Assembly (NCBI GenBank): GCA_016936695.1
Contig: JAFGXK010000106.1
Location: 1-18,186, forward strand
Source: Bacteroidales bacterium
GTDB lineage: Bacteria > Bacteroidota > Bacteroidia > Bacteroidales > VadinHA17
Direction of reading: 5' to 3'
Length of the DNA: 18,186 bases
Shown one piece after another: positions 1 through 7,538 of the stretch (position 1 is the stretch's first letter; every line of letters starts with the position of its first letter). Below the pieces are notes generated by a model. The model ran no database searches, was not told the origin of the DNA, and was given only the letters and a program-made list of their open reading frames with translations. The translations under genes were made by a program, and so were the position numbers.

Positions 1-734
1 CGAGGCTCGAAAGGATCTTCTGGGCTGCAGGAATAAAGATATTCAACATGTATGGCCTTACTGAAACATCTCCCATAATAACCATAAACCGCAATGAAAA
101 GGGCAAAGTAAGGCTGGGGTCGGTAGGAATGACAATCGAAGGCGTTGAGGTAAAGATAGCCGATGACGGAGAGATACTCTGCAAAGGCCCGAACGTAATG
201 GCAGGTTATTACAATGATCCTGAGATGACGAGCTCGGCTTTTGATGAGGACGGCTGGTTCCGCACCGGTGATGTGGGACGTATTGAAGACGGGAAATTCC
301 TGATGATAACCGACAGGAAGAAGGAAATATTCAAGCTCTCGAACGGCAAGTTCGTGGCGCCTCAGCTGATTGAAAACCTGTTCAAGGAATCGCTTATGAT
401 CGACCAGGTAATGGTTGTCGGGGAACATGAAAAATTTGCAAGTGCTATCATTTCACCCAATTTCAAATATTTTGAGGAGTGGAGAAAAGAGAAAAGGTTA
501 TTATGGTCCGATCCTTCGGAACTGATCCGGCATCCTGAAATAACCAATGCATTCAACAGTGAAATCGAACTGGTAAACAAACGGCTCAATCCGCCCGAAC
601 GGATCAGCCGTTTCAGGCTGGTTCCGGATGAGTGGAGCCCCGCCACCGGGGAATTATCACCAACCCTCAAACTCAAACGTCAGTTTATTTCGAACAAGTA
701 CCAGGATATCCTGGATCAGATCTATATGAAGTAA
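1..734 (+). CDS. Long-chain acyl-CoA ligase (AMP-binding), 3' part only
   Basis: This is the C-terminal part of an adenylate-forming enzyme that activates fatty acids with ATP and joins them to CoA at the cytoplasmic membrane face. The reading frame is open to the left window edge (first full codon at base 3), so the start and the N-terminal ATP-binding half lie outside. About 243 residues are visible. Near the left end is the adenylation motif YGLTETSP, then the hinge region with RTGDVGR and TDRKKEIFKLSNGK. The end carries LSPTLKLKR, whose lysine fits the A10 catalytic position. Spacing and motifs match long-chain fatty acid ligases (FadD/FACS type) rather than acetyl-CoA synthetases. An acyltransferase gene starts 29 bases after its stop, so the two are probably co-transcribed. 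Family call is firm; chain-length preference cannot be read. Confidence 0.93.
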   Translation, partial: RLERIFWAAGIKIFNMYGLTETSPIITINRNEKGKVRLGSVGMTIEGVEVKIADDGEILCKGPNVMAGYYNDPEMTSSAFDEDGWFRTGDVGRIEDGKFLMITDRKKEIFKLSNGKFVAPQLIENLFKESLMIDQVMVVGEHEKFASAIISPNFKYFEEWRKEKRLLWSDPSELIRHPEITNAFNSEIELVNKRLNPPERISRFRLVPDEWSPATGELSPTLKLKRQFISNKYQDILDQIYMK

Positions 735-763
735 CACTGGCGCCACATCACTCAGAAATAATA

Positions 764-1936
764 ATGAAGATCACCAGGGTTACAGACCGGAAGACCAGAA
801 GGGATTTCCTGAAGGTTCCGAAAAAGCTATATAAGGATGATGAGGTTTGGGTATGCCCGCTCGACAACGATATCGAGGCCGTATTTGATCCGGCAAAGAA
901 CCCCTATTTCGGACACGGTGAGGCTGAAAGATGGATCCTGTATGATGACAAAAACAATCTGGCTGGCAGGGTAGCAGCCTTTTATGACACAAACCTGTGC
1001 AATACCTGGGAACAGCCTACCGGTGGAATGGGTTTCTTCGAATGCATAAACAACAGGGATTCTGCTTTCCTGCTGTTTGACACTGCCAGGGAATGGCTGA
1101 AAACAAAGGGCATGGAGGCGATGGACGGCCCGATTAATTTCGGAGAGAATGATAAATACTGGGGATTGCTGGTGAATGGCTTTACCCATCCCTCCTTCGA
1201 CATTGCATATAATCCCCGATATTACCAGGATCTTTTCGAATCGTACGGGTTTCTGACCTATTATAATATGGAAGGATTTCATCTCGACATAACCAAACCC
1301 CTCCCTGAAAGATTCATGAAGATAGCCGGCTGGGTAGCAGCAAAGCCCGGGTATGAGTTCAGGCACTTTACATGGAAGGAACAGGACAAATTCTCAATCG
1401 ATTTTGCAAAAGTATTCAATGAGACCTGGCCTACTTTCAGGACAAATTTCGAACCTCTCGAGGATGTGTATATAAAAGGAGTCCTGAAAAAGGCAAAACC
1501 GATTATTGACGAGGAATTTATCTGGCTGGCTTATTTCAACGGTGAACCTATCGGCATTTACCTGATGTTCCCCGATTTCAACCAGATACTCAAACACCTG
1601 AACGGCAAGCTCAATCTGCCCGGCATCATAAAGTTTCTTTACCTCAGGCAGCGAAAGACCATAACCAGGGCAAGAGGCGTGCTGATGGGTGTTGTCCCAA
1701 GATTTCAGGGCCTCGGGATTGAATCGGCTTTCATCCTGAACCTCAGAAAAGCATTTGACAGGAAACCCCATTACACTGAAATTGAATTCTCATGGGTTGG
1801 AGATTTCAATCCGAAAATGAGGAAAATATTCATTACCGTCGGGAGTATGTCTGTAAAAAACTATAAGACATACAGGTACCTTTTCGACCGGACGAAGGAA
1901 TTTAAAAGACACCCTATACCAGATTTTAAAAACTGA
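764..1936 (+). CDS. YghO-like GNAT-fold acyltransferase
   Basis: A 390-residue soluble protein that I recognise as the YghO-like family, usually annotated 'GNAT family N-acetyltransferase' or hypothetical. Family-typical stretches are YKDDEVWVCPLDNDIEAVF near the N-terminus, RVAAF, GGMGFFECI and MDGPINFG in the first half, and a GNAT-like region near the end (RGVLMGVVPRFQGLGIESAF) where acyl-CoA would bind. The frame stays open upstream to an ATG at 632, but that start would overlap the ligase by about 100 bases. The ATG at 764 gives the normal family N-terminus (MKITRVTDRKTRRDF) and a 29-base gap. Five bases separate its stop from the next gene. I recall that the Caulobacter ceramide synthase is a GNAT-like protein related to this family. 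With an acyl-CoA ligase next door, an N-acyltransferase acting on a long-chain amine is plausible, but the substrate is inferred. Confidence 0.8.
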   Translation: MKITRVTDRKTRRDFLKVPKKLYKDDEVWVCPLDNDIEAVFDPAKNPYFGHGEAERWILYDDKNNLAGRVAAFYDTNLCNTWEQPTGGMGFFECINNRDSAFLLFDTAREWLKTKGMEAMDGPINFGENDKYWGLLVNGFTHPSFDIAYNPRYYQDLFESYGFLTYYNMEGFHLDITKPLPERFMKIAGWVAAKPGYEFRHFTWKEQDKFSIDFAKVFNETWPTFRTNFEPLEDVYIKGVLKKAKPIIDEEFIWLAYFNGEPIGIYLMFPDFNQILKHLNGKLNLPGIIKFLYLRQRKTITRARGVLMGVVPRFQGLGIESAFILNLRKAFDRKPHYTEIEFSWVGDFNPKMRKIFITVGSMSVKNYKTYRYLFDRTKEFKRHPIPDFKN

Positions 1937-1941
1937 TACAA

Positions 1942-3381
1942 ATGGAATATGATGTTATAGTAATTGGAGCCGGACTTGGAGGCCTTACTGCCGGTGCAAA
2001 GCTGGCCAGGGAAGGAAAAAAAGTCCTGGTAATTGAACAGCACAGTATACCCGGAGGTTGCGCCACAAACTTTACCCGCGGAAGTTATACCCTCGAAGTG
2101 GGTTTGCATGAGATGAACGGGCCCTCCCCTGCCGATATGAAAACAAGGGTCTTCAATGATCTGGAAGTCACCGGAAACGTAGAATTCCTGAAAGTCCCGG
2201 AGTTTTACCATTTCACCAACGGGCGGCATTCAATTACCATTCCCCACGATCCTGAAAAAGCCAAGGAAGTCCTGGCAAATGAATTTCCGGGAGAAACTGC
2301 AGGTATACAAGCCTACTTTGACCAGGTACTCAATCCAAAAAGAAAAACTTCCGTTCCCGGCCAGGAAAAGGAAAGAAGCATAGGTGAATTCCTCGACTCA
2401 ATTATAGGCGATGAAGATCTCAAACTGGTCCTCCTGGGCAATCTGGGATATTTTCATGATGATCCCTATTCCCTGTCGTTAACCTATTATTCAGTTGCAC
2501 AGGGAAGCTATTACAAAGGAGGCGGGAGCTTTATACAAGGAGGATCGCAGAAGCTTTCCGATTATCTTGCCGGTTTTATAAGGAGTCATGGCGGAGAGGT
2601 GCTGTTAAATCATCTGGTCACAGGTCTGATACCTGAGGGCAAACGGCTTGCCGGAGTGAGTTTCAGAAAGCAGACAGGTACTTCATCAGCGACAATTACT
2701 GCATATGCTGATGAGATAATAGCCAATATGTCAATGCCCGGACTGAGGGAATTACTGCCCGAAGAGGATGCCCTGAGAATTTCAGATGCTATCAGGGGAC
2801 AGAGACCGGGGGCATCGCTTCTGACGATTTATTTTGGTTTCAAAAATTCCCTTAAGGAATCAGGGAGCCGGTATTACTCAACATTTGTCTACGACAGTTC
2901 TGTCAGGACCCAGTCAGATATCCTGAAGAACAACAGGAGTGATTTCGAACACAGAAGTTTCGCTTTCGTGGATTATGGCCAGATCGATTCAAGACTTGCC
3001 CCGGAAGGTAAAAGCGTCGGAGCCGTCTGTTGCATTGATTATACAGCCGACTGGGAGAAGCTCTCCAGGGAAGAATACAAAAGGAAGAAAGAGTATGCAG
3101 CCCAGGTATTCATCCGGAGGCTTGAGAACCTCATGCCGGGCTTTTCAAGCTGTCTGGAGTATTACGAAGTCGGTACCCCTTTGACTGTGAAGAGGTACAC
3201 TCTTAATCCGGAAGGTGCTGTCTACGGATTCGCCCAGGTGCCTTCAAAACCTCCGGTAAATTATGCGGGAATCTTTGACAATCTGCACTTTGCATCAGCC
3301 TGGGGAAGCCTGGGCGGAGGATACTCCGGAACTATATTAAGCGGATACCTTTGCGCTGTAAGTCTTCTCAGAAAGAAATAG
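1942..3381 (+). CDS. FAD-dependent phytoene desaturase / retinol saturase-like oxidoreductase
   Basis: A 479-residue flavoprotein of the CrtI/RetSat superfamily, which adds or removes hydrogen across C=C bonds of lipids or isoprenoids. The N-terminus has the dinucleotide-binding fold: VIVIGAGLGGL at residues 6-16, acidic E32 at the end of the second strand, then PGGCATNF. The phrase LEVGLHEM near residue 55 resembles the corresponding VGxH element of retinol saturases. The C-terminus has the second FAD contact (ASAWGSLGGGYSGTILSGYLCA) typical of the superfamily. There is no signal peptide. It lies five bases after the YghO-like gene and is presumably the last gene of that operon, since the next gene converges. 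No phytoene synthase or other carotenoid gene is visible, so a carotenoid substrate is not supported by context; a lipid substrate linked to its two neighbours is an inference. Confidence 0.85.
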   Translation: MEYDVIVIGAGLGGLTAGAKLAREGKKVLVIEQHSIPGGCATNFTRGSYTLEVGLHEMNGPSPADMKTRVFNDLEVTGNVEFLKVPEFYHFTNGRHSITIPHDPEKAKEVLANEFPGETAGIQAYFDQVLNPKRKTSVPGQEKERSIGEFLDSIIGDEDLKLVLLGNLGYFHDDPYSLSLTYYSVAQGSYYKGGGSFIQGGSQKLSDYLAGFIRSHGGEVLLNHLVTGLIPEGKRLAGVSFRKQTGTSSATITAYADEIIANMSMPGLRELLPEEDALRISDAIRGQRPGASLLTIYFGFKNSLKESGSRYYSTFVYDSSVRTQSDILKNNRSDFEHRSFAFVDYGQIDSRLAPEGKSVGAVCCIDYTADWEKLSREEYKRKKEYAAQVFIRRLENLMPGFSSCLEYYEVGTPLTVKRYTLNPEGAVYGFAQVPSKPPVNYAGIFDNLHFASAWGSLGGGYSGTILSGYLCAVSLLRKK

Positions 3382-3392
3382 AACGGGATCAT

Positions 3393-5351
3393 CTATTTCT
3401 GTGATCCAATCCTTTTGATCCTTCTTCCCACAGTCTGATTAATCGTAATGGGGACTTTCTCTTCTATAGTATTTGCAGAATCGAGATGGAGGGCTCTGAC
3501 ATCCGAAATGCATATAAGCCGTGAAAAGCTGTGAAGAGTAAGGGTCAGTGTTTCGATGTTTGACAGCTTATAGTCGTTGGGCATAACCCTGTCAATCAGA
3601 ATAAACTTGAAATCAGCCGGAATCAGGTGTTTCCTGAGCGAGTCATAACTGCTTTCAAGCTTTATTTCTCCCGATCCTGTAAGATCTTCAAGCACTTCCC
3701 TGAAATACAGATTTATACTGGATTCCACCTTGAACCCGATGTGGAAGTCAACCCTGATTAAAATCCCCGGTATTATCTGAGTAAGCTGGTAGTCCATTCT
3801 GTCGGGTTCATCAACCTTGTCAACGTGCAGGAACCAGTATGTTTCTGCCCTTTTGGGCTGTTTAAGGAATATAGAGTGGATCACTTTCGATTCAACCTGG
3901 TCGATCCTGTTGGCTTTAATAATATAGACCAGGTTTGTTGCTGTTTTCGGAACTGAGTCATCCTTTACCAGATCCCTGAACATATCCGTGTATTTATTAA
4001 GGTTGGTAAAGGTTACATAACGGTTCTTGAGCTTTCTTCCGAAATACCATCCATACATGATAATGAAGAAAATCAAGGCGGCCAGTATGGTAAACCACCC
4101 GCCGCTGGTAAATTTATTAAGGTTGGCGATAAGGAAGCTTCCTTCTATTGTAAGGTAAACCATTAAAAGAAGTGATATCAGCCTGTGATTCACTCCTTTC
4201 TGGAAAAGATAATACGAAAGCAATAATGTCGTCATTATCTCTGTAATGGTGATTGCCAATCCATAAGCCGCACTCATATTATCTGACTTCTTAAATGCCA
4301 GCACCACCACCGAGCATGCAATCCACAGAAACCAGTTTACTACCGGCAAATAGACCTTTCCCGTTATTTTGGCAGGGTTCAGGACATTAAGCTTTGGCAA
4401 GAAGTTCAGAGAAATGGCCTCGCTGACCAGTGTGAAGGATCCGCTTATGATAACCTGGCTGGCGATTATGGCGGCCACTGTGGCCAGCATAATCCCGGGC
4501 AGGAGCAGCCAACCCGGCATTAATGCAAAAAACGGATTGACATCTGAGCCAAGGCTGAAATTCACCAGCAGCCAGGCGCCCTGTCCGAAGTAATTCAGCA
4601 GGAGACATAATTTTACAAAAATCCACGACACCCTGATGTTTGCCATTCCGCAATTGCCCATATAAGCGTACAGTGCCTCCACCCCTGTGGTACTAAGGAA
4701 TACGGCTCCCAACAATATGAATCCTCCGGGAAATTCAGAAAGAAACCTGAGAGCATATACAGGATTTACTGCTTTAAGAATGCCAGGATTCAGGATCAGC
4801 TGGGATAGTCCGAGAGCTCCGAGCATCAGCAACCATATCATCATTATAGGGCCAAATGATGAACCTGCGAAATTTGTCCCGAACTGCTGGATGAAGAAAA
4901 GCGCTGCAAGTATGATTATCACTATCGGGACCACCGGGATTTCCGTATTGACCATCCGCAATCCTTCGATGGCAGATGTGACTGTTATTGCAGGAGTGAT
5001 GACTCCATCGGCAATCAGGGCAGCTCCGCCTATCATAGTTAAAATGGCTGCCCAGGAGGTTTTTTTCCTCAAAAGTGCAAAAAGGGCAAAGATGCCCCCT
5101 TCTCCGTTATTATCAGCCTTCAGCACAATAAGGATATGCTTTATTGTAGTTGAAAGGGTGAGAGTCCAGAAGATGCAGGAAAGTGAACCGAAAATAAGCA
5201 ATTCAGAAAAGTTTTCCCTGCCCCCGATCAGAATAGCCCTCATAGCATAAAGGGGACTTGTGCCCAGGTTCGCGAACACAATCCCCATCGTGACTATAAC
5301 CCCTGTCAGAGAGAGCTTTTTGATATCCGGGCGATAACCCGCGCTGTTCAT
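3393..5351 (-). CDS. kup: Kup/HAK-type potassium uptake transporter
   Basis: A 652-residue inner-membrane protein of the Kup (KUP/HAK/KT) family, which imports potassium, in E. coli with protons. Family marks are LGTSPLYAMRAI in the first membrane segment, LKADNNGEGGIFALFALLRK, ADGVITPAITVTSAIEGL, GVEALYAY and LNYFGQGAWLL. About twelve hydrophobic segments are followed by a soluble C-terminal tail from about residue 450. Length is near the family norm. Some signature polar residues are changed: the usual GDIGTSPLY reads ANLGTSPLY (Asp to Asn at 28), and the usual ALYADLGHFG reads ALYAYMGNCG (Asp to Tyr at 230, His to Asn at 233). It ends 11 bases from the oppositely oriented flavoprotein gene and is divergent from the capA-like gene. 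The family call is firm; whether it still couples to protons is open. Confidence 0.93.
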   Translation of the reverse strand: MNSAGYRPDIKKLSLTGVIVTMGIVFANLGTSPLYAMRAILIGGRENFSELLIFGSLSCIFWTLTLSTTIKHILIVLKADNNGEGGIFALFALLRKKTSWAAILTMIGGAALIADGVITPAITVTSAIEGLRMVNTEIPVVPIVIIILAALFFIQQFGTNFAGSSFGPIMMIWLLMLGALGLSQLILNPGILKAVNPVYALRFLSEFPGGFILLGAVFLSTTGVEALYAYMGNCGMANIRVSWIFVKLCLLLNYFGQGAWLLVNFSLGSDVNPFFALMPGWLLLPGIMLATVAAIIASQVIISGSFTLVSEAISLNFLPKLNVLNPAKITGKVYLPVVNWFLWIACSVVVLAFKKSDNMSAAYGLAITITEIMTTLLLSYYLFQKGVNHRLISLLLMVYLTIEGSFLIANLNKFTSGGWFTILAALIFFIIMYGWYFGRKLKNRYVTFTNLNKYTDMFRDLVKDDSVPKTATNLVYIIKANRIDQVESKVIHSIFLKQPKRAETYWFLHVDKVDEPDRMDYQLTQIIPGILIRVDFHIGFKVESSINLYFREVLEDLTGSGEIKLESSYDSLRKHLIPADFKFILIDRVMPNDYKLSNIETLTLTLHSFSRLICISDVRALHLDSANTIEEKVPITINQTVGRRIKRIGSQK

Positions 5352-5393
5352 TATTTTAAGGAATCAGTTTTTGGATCGTGCCAATCAGGCCGG

Positions 5394-5401
5394 CAAATTT
5401 A
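5394..5401 (-). promoter_or_regulatory. Candidate -7 box for kup
   Basis: On the minus strand these bases read TAAATTTG, an exact match to the Bacteroidota -7 consensus TAnnTTTG. A start about seven bases downstream would give a leader of roughly 35 bases before the kup ATG. I see no clear TTTG at the -33 position. The region is AT-rich, so a chance match is possible. Confidence 0.4.
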
Positions 5402-5442
5402 ATAATTCTTAAATTTAGGCATTCTTTATACAGGATAATTTT

Positions 5443-6576
5443 ATGTTGAGAAAAATCTTACTAACTATCTGCCTTTTACCGGCCGCTCTCCTGCTTTCAG
5501 CACAGGAAGAGTGCCAGAGTGGCAGTAAACTCTCCCTCCTTTTCATCGGCGACATCATGGGACATGACGAACAGATTGCCTCAGCCTGGAACACCGAAAC
5601 CGGGAATTATGAATACGATGATGTTTTTCGCTATGTCAGAAATGAGATTTCCGAAGCCGACATAGCCGTGGCAAACCTGGAGGTCACACTTGGAGGTAGT
5701 CCCTACAAAGGATATCCTGCCTTCAGTTCTCCCGCTTCCCTTGCCTCAGCCTGCATGAACGCCGGGATCGATGTGCTGGCCACCGCCAATAATCACTCGG
5801 TCGACAGGGGGAAGAAAGGAATCCTGAATACCATCCGGAGGCTCGACAGCCTGGGGATCAGACACACCGGAACATTTGCTGATTCAATCTCCAGGGACAC
5901 GCTCAGCCCGATGATAATTGAAAAAAACGGTATCTCTGTCGCACTTCTGAACTATACATACGGGACCAACGGACTTAAGGTACCTTCCCCGGCTATTGTA
6001 AATATGCTTGATACAAACCTGATAGCTTCCGATATTGCAAAGGCAAAGGCTCTGAATCCCGATGTTATAATCCCCTTTGTTCACTGGGGTATCGAATACG
6101 ACACACTTCCGTCGGCGGAACAGACCAGGCTGGCCGGGTTCTTTTTAACCAGGGGCGCCGATCTGGTAATCGGATCACATCCTCATGTGCTTCAGCAGAT
6201 GGAATGGACCTTAACCGACTCATGCCGGAACGACCGGATAGTGGTCTACTCCCTAGGCAATTTCGTTTCGAACCAGCGGACAATCCGGAGGGACGGCGGT
6301 GCGATGGTGAGGATTGAACTTGAAAAGACCGGCAGTCTCACTTCGGTTGCACGGGCAGGTTATTATCTGACCTGGGTGCATACTCCGGTCGAGGATGGCA
6401 AAAAAAGGTTCTATGTCCTTCCATGTTCGGTATTTGAGAATAAACCCGAACACTTCACCAGACCTTCGGATTACCAGAAGATGAAGCTTTTCATCCGGAA
6501 CTCCAGAAACCTTCTGAACTCCGGGAATTCCGGGATACAGGAGATAATACACTCAGAAGAAGGTTGGATATATTGA
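5443..6576 (+). CDS. Exported CapA-family metallophosphoesterase-like protein
   Basis: A 377-residue secreted protein of the CapA/PgsA-like family (calcineurin-type metallophosphoesterase fold), linked elsewhere to poly-gamma-glutamate capsule making or to cell-envelope polymers. Residues 1-20 form a signal peptide (MLRKILLT, hydrophobic core, LSA then QEE). Metal-site motifs appear in order: FIGDIMGH (D37, H41), ANLEVTLGG (N79, E80), TANNHSVDRG (N116, H118), PFVHWGIEY (H214) and GSHPHVLQ (H246, H248), then YSLGNFVSNQ. Length fits the family. No capB/capC or pgsBC partners are present, so a capsule role is not supported by context. The start ATG lies 91 bases from the divergent kup start. The gene is followed after 61 bases by a membrane protein gene on the same strand. 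The actual substrate is unknown. Confidence 0.88.
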   Translation: MLRKILLTICLLPAALLLSAQEECQSGSKLSLLFIGDIMGHDEQIASAWNTETGNYEYDDVFRYVRNEISEADIAVANLEVTLGGSPYKGYPAFSSPASLASACMNAGIDVLATANNHSVDRGKKGILNTIRRLDSLGIRHTGTFADSISRDTLSPMIIEKNGISVALLNYTYGTNGLKVPSPAIVNMLDTNLIASDIAKAKALNPDVIIPFVHWGIEYDTLPSAEQTRLAGFFLTRGADLVIGSHPHVLQQMEWTLTDSCRNDRIVVYSLGNFVSNQRTIRRDGGAMVRIELEKTGSLTSVARAGYYLTWVHTPVEDGKKRFYVLPCSVFENKPEHFTRPSDYQKMKLFIRNSRNLLNSGNSGIQEIIHSEEGWIY

Positions 6577-6637
6577 ATTAATTCATATCATTGCAGATGT
6601 TGGCAGGGCTCTCCGTTAAATTATAATAAACCAATTT

Positions 6638-7348
6638 GTGGAAAACTCCATAGCGCTACTATCGGCAACAGCAGTATCACTGGGCTTTATCCATACCATA
6701 CTGGGTCCCGATCATTACCTGCCCTTCATAGTGCTGAGCGAGGCAAGAAAATGGAATGTACGGAAAACAATGCTGATTACTTTTCTGTGCGGCCTTGGGC
6801 ATGTCTTCAGTTCTGTTCTGCTCGGCTTTGCAGGAATTGCAATTGGTTTATCGGTCAACCGGCTTGTATCGGTTGAATCATTCAGGGGAAATATTGCTGC
6901 CTGGTTGTTCATAGCTTTCGGACTTGTATACATGATAATCAGCATAAGAAATCTTTACAGAAGGAAGAAGCACACTCATCCTCATTTTCACCGCGACAGC
7001 GGAAGCCATGTCCACGAACACAGCCACATTTCGGAGCACACCCATGTCCATGAGACAGATAAAGCCCGGACCACCCCATGGATACTTTTCCTGATATTCG
7101 TATTCGGACCATGCGAGCCGCTTATCCCGGTACTCATGTACCCGGCTGCAGAGAACAATATACACGGAACGATAGTTGTTGCACTCCTTTTCTCAATAGT
7201 AACTATTGCCACCATGATGGGTGTCGTCCTTGCCTTTAAACTCGGCTTCAGCAAGATTAACCTGAAGCCGGTGGAAAAGTACAGCAATGTGATCGCCGGG
7301 GCAACGATCTTACTCTCAGGCGTAGCCATAAGGTTTCTGGGGCTGTAG
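6638..7348 (+). CDS. NicO/UreH-type membrane protein, possible metal transporter, His-rich loop
   Basis: A 236-residue polytopic membrane protein with about six hydrophobic segments. The first carries FIHTILGPDHYLPF (H19, D25, H26), a variant of the histidine/Asp-His signature of nickel/cobalt and UreH-like transporters. The second has GLGHVFSS (H55). Between segments three and four is a hydrophilic loop (about residues 108-145) with 11 histidines, mostly as alternating HxH, suited to binding divalent metal. After it come FGPCEPLIP and three more segments. The start is GTG: an in-frame TAA lies at 6617-6619 and no ATG occurs between it and 6638. It follows the capA-like gene by 61 bases. No urease, hydrogenase or nickel enzyme genes are in the window, so the metal and the direction of transport cannot be assigned. 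A TauE/SafE-like exporter is the main alternative. Confidence 0.72.
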   Translation: MENSIALLSATAVSLGFIHTILGPDHYLPFIVLSEARKWNVRKTMLITFLCGLGHVFSSVLLGFAGIAIGLSVNRLVSVESFRGNIAAWLFIAFGLVYMIISIRNLYRRKKHTHPHFHRDSGSHVHEHSHISEHTHVHETDKARTTPWILFLIFVFGPCEPLIPVLMYPAAENNIHGTIVVALLFSIVTIATMMGVVLAFKLGFSKINLKPVEKYSNVIAGATILLSGVAIRFLGL

Positions 7349-7353
7349 TAAAT

Positions 7354-7485
7354 GGCGCAAGGCTCAGGGCAGGAAGGCATGAAGGCAGGAAGGCATTAAG
7401 GCAAAAAACTGTAAGCATAAACCGTATGTCTTGCGCCTTGTGTCTTGTGTCTTGTGTCTTGCGTCATTTATATCCGAGCCCTGAG
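7354..7485. repeat. Two-armed intergenic repeat with complementary cores
   Basis: Between the NicO-like gene and the DUF4290 gene. The left arm (7368-7407) is five 8-base units of the form GGCANNAA; the first two and next two form a 16-base unit repeated with one mismatch. The right arm (7428-7465) is 5.4 tandem 7-base units GYCTTGY (GTCTTGC, GCCTTGT, GTCTTGT, GTCTTGT, GTCTTGC, GTC), whose differences are all C/T. The left side has five AAGGC cores (7359, 7374, 7382, 7390, 7398) and the right side five GYCTT cores (7428, 7435, 7442, 7449, 7456) that can pair, with G-U where Y is T. The edge GGCGCAAGGC (7354-7363) also pairs over 10 bases, one a wobble, with 7428-7437. It is not a CRISPR: units are too short and there are no spacers. 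Function unknown. Confidence 0.8.
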
Positions 7486-7512
7486 TTGAGTGATTTATTT
7501 GCATTTAATTAT

Positions 7513-7520
7513 TAGCTTTG
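7513..7520 (+). promoter_or_regulatory. Candidate -7 box for DUF4290-murA
   Basis: TAGCTTTG is an exact match to the Bacteroidota -7 consensus TAnnTTTG. Transcription would start near 7525-7528, about a dozen bases before the ATG at 7539. The nearest upstream TTG (7486-7488) is 24 bases away, somewhat longer than the usual spacing of about 19-21. The box overlaps a possible TTG start at 7518, which argues against that start. Confidence 0.5.
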
Positions 7521-7538
7521 CAAAAACTGATATCCCTG

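Noticed and set aside
632..763. Longer N-terminus for the YghO-like gene starting at ATG 632.
   Set aside because: It would overlap the acyl-CoA ligase by about 100 bases in another frame, and the added 44 residues do not resemble the family. The ATG at 764 gives the expected start.
827..1366. Long antisense frames (such as this one, and others opposite kup, murA and the ABC genes).
   Set aside because: They lie opposite clearly recognised genes, have no family features and no start context; they are by-products of codon bias.
3386..3407. GGATCA/TGATCC inverted repeat between the convergent flavoprotein and kup genes as a terminator.
   Set aside because: Only six base pairs with a ten-base loop, no T run, and it lies largely within the kup 3' coding end; a further TGATCC at 3416 shows the motif is not specific.
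6600..6627. TTGGCA-N16-TATAAT ahead of the NicO-like gene as a sigma-70 promoter.
   Set aside because: It resembles the E. coli consensus rather than the Bacteroidota one, and it would leave almost no leader before the GTG. The gene may simply be read from the capA promoter.
7368..7465. CRISPR-like array.
   Set aside because: Units are 7-8 bases, directly adjacent, with no unique spacers and no cas genes.
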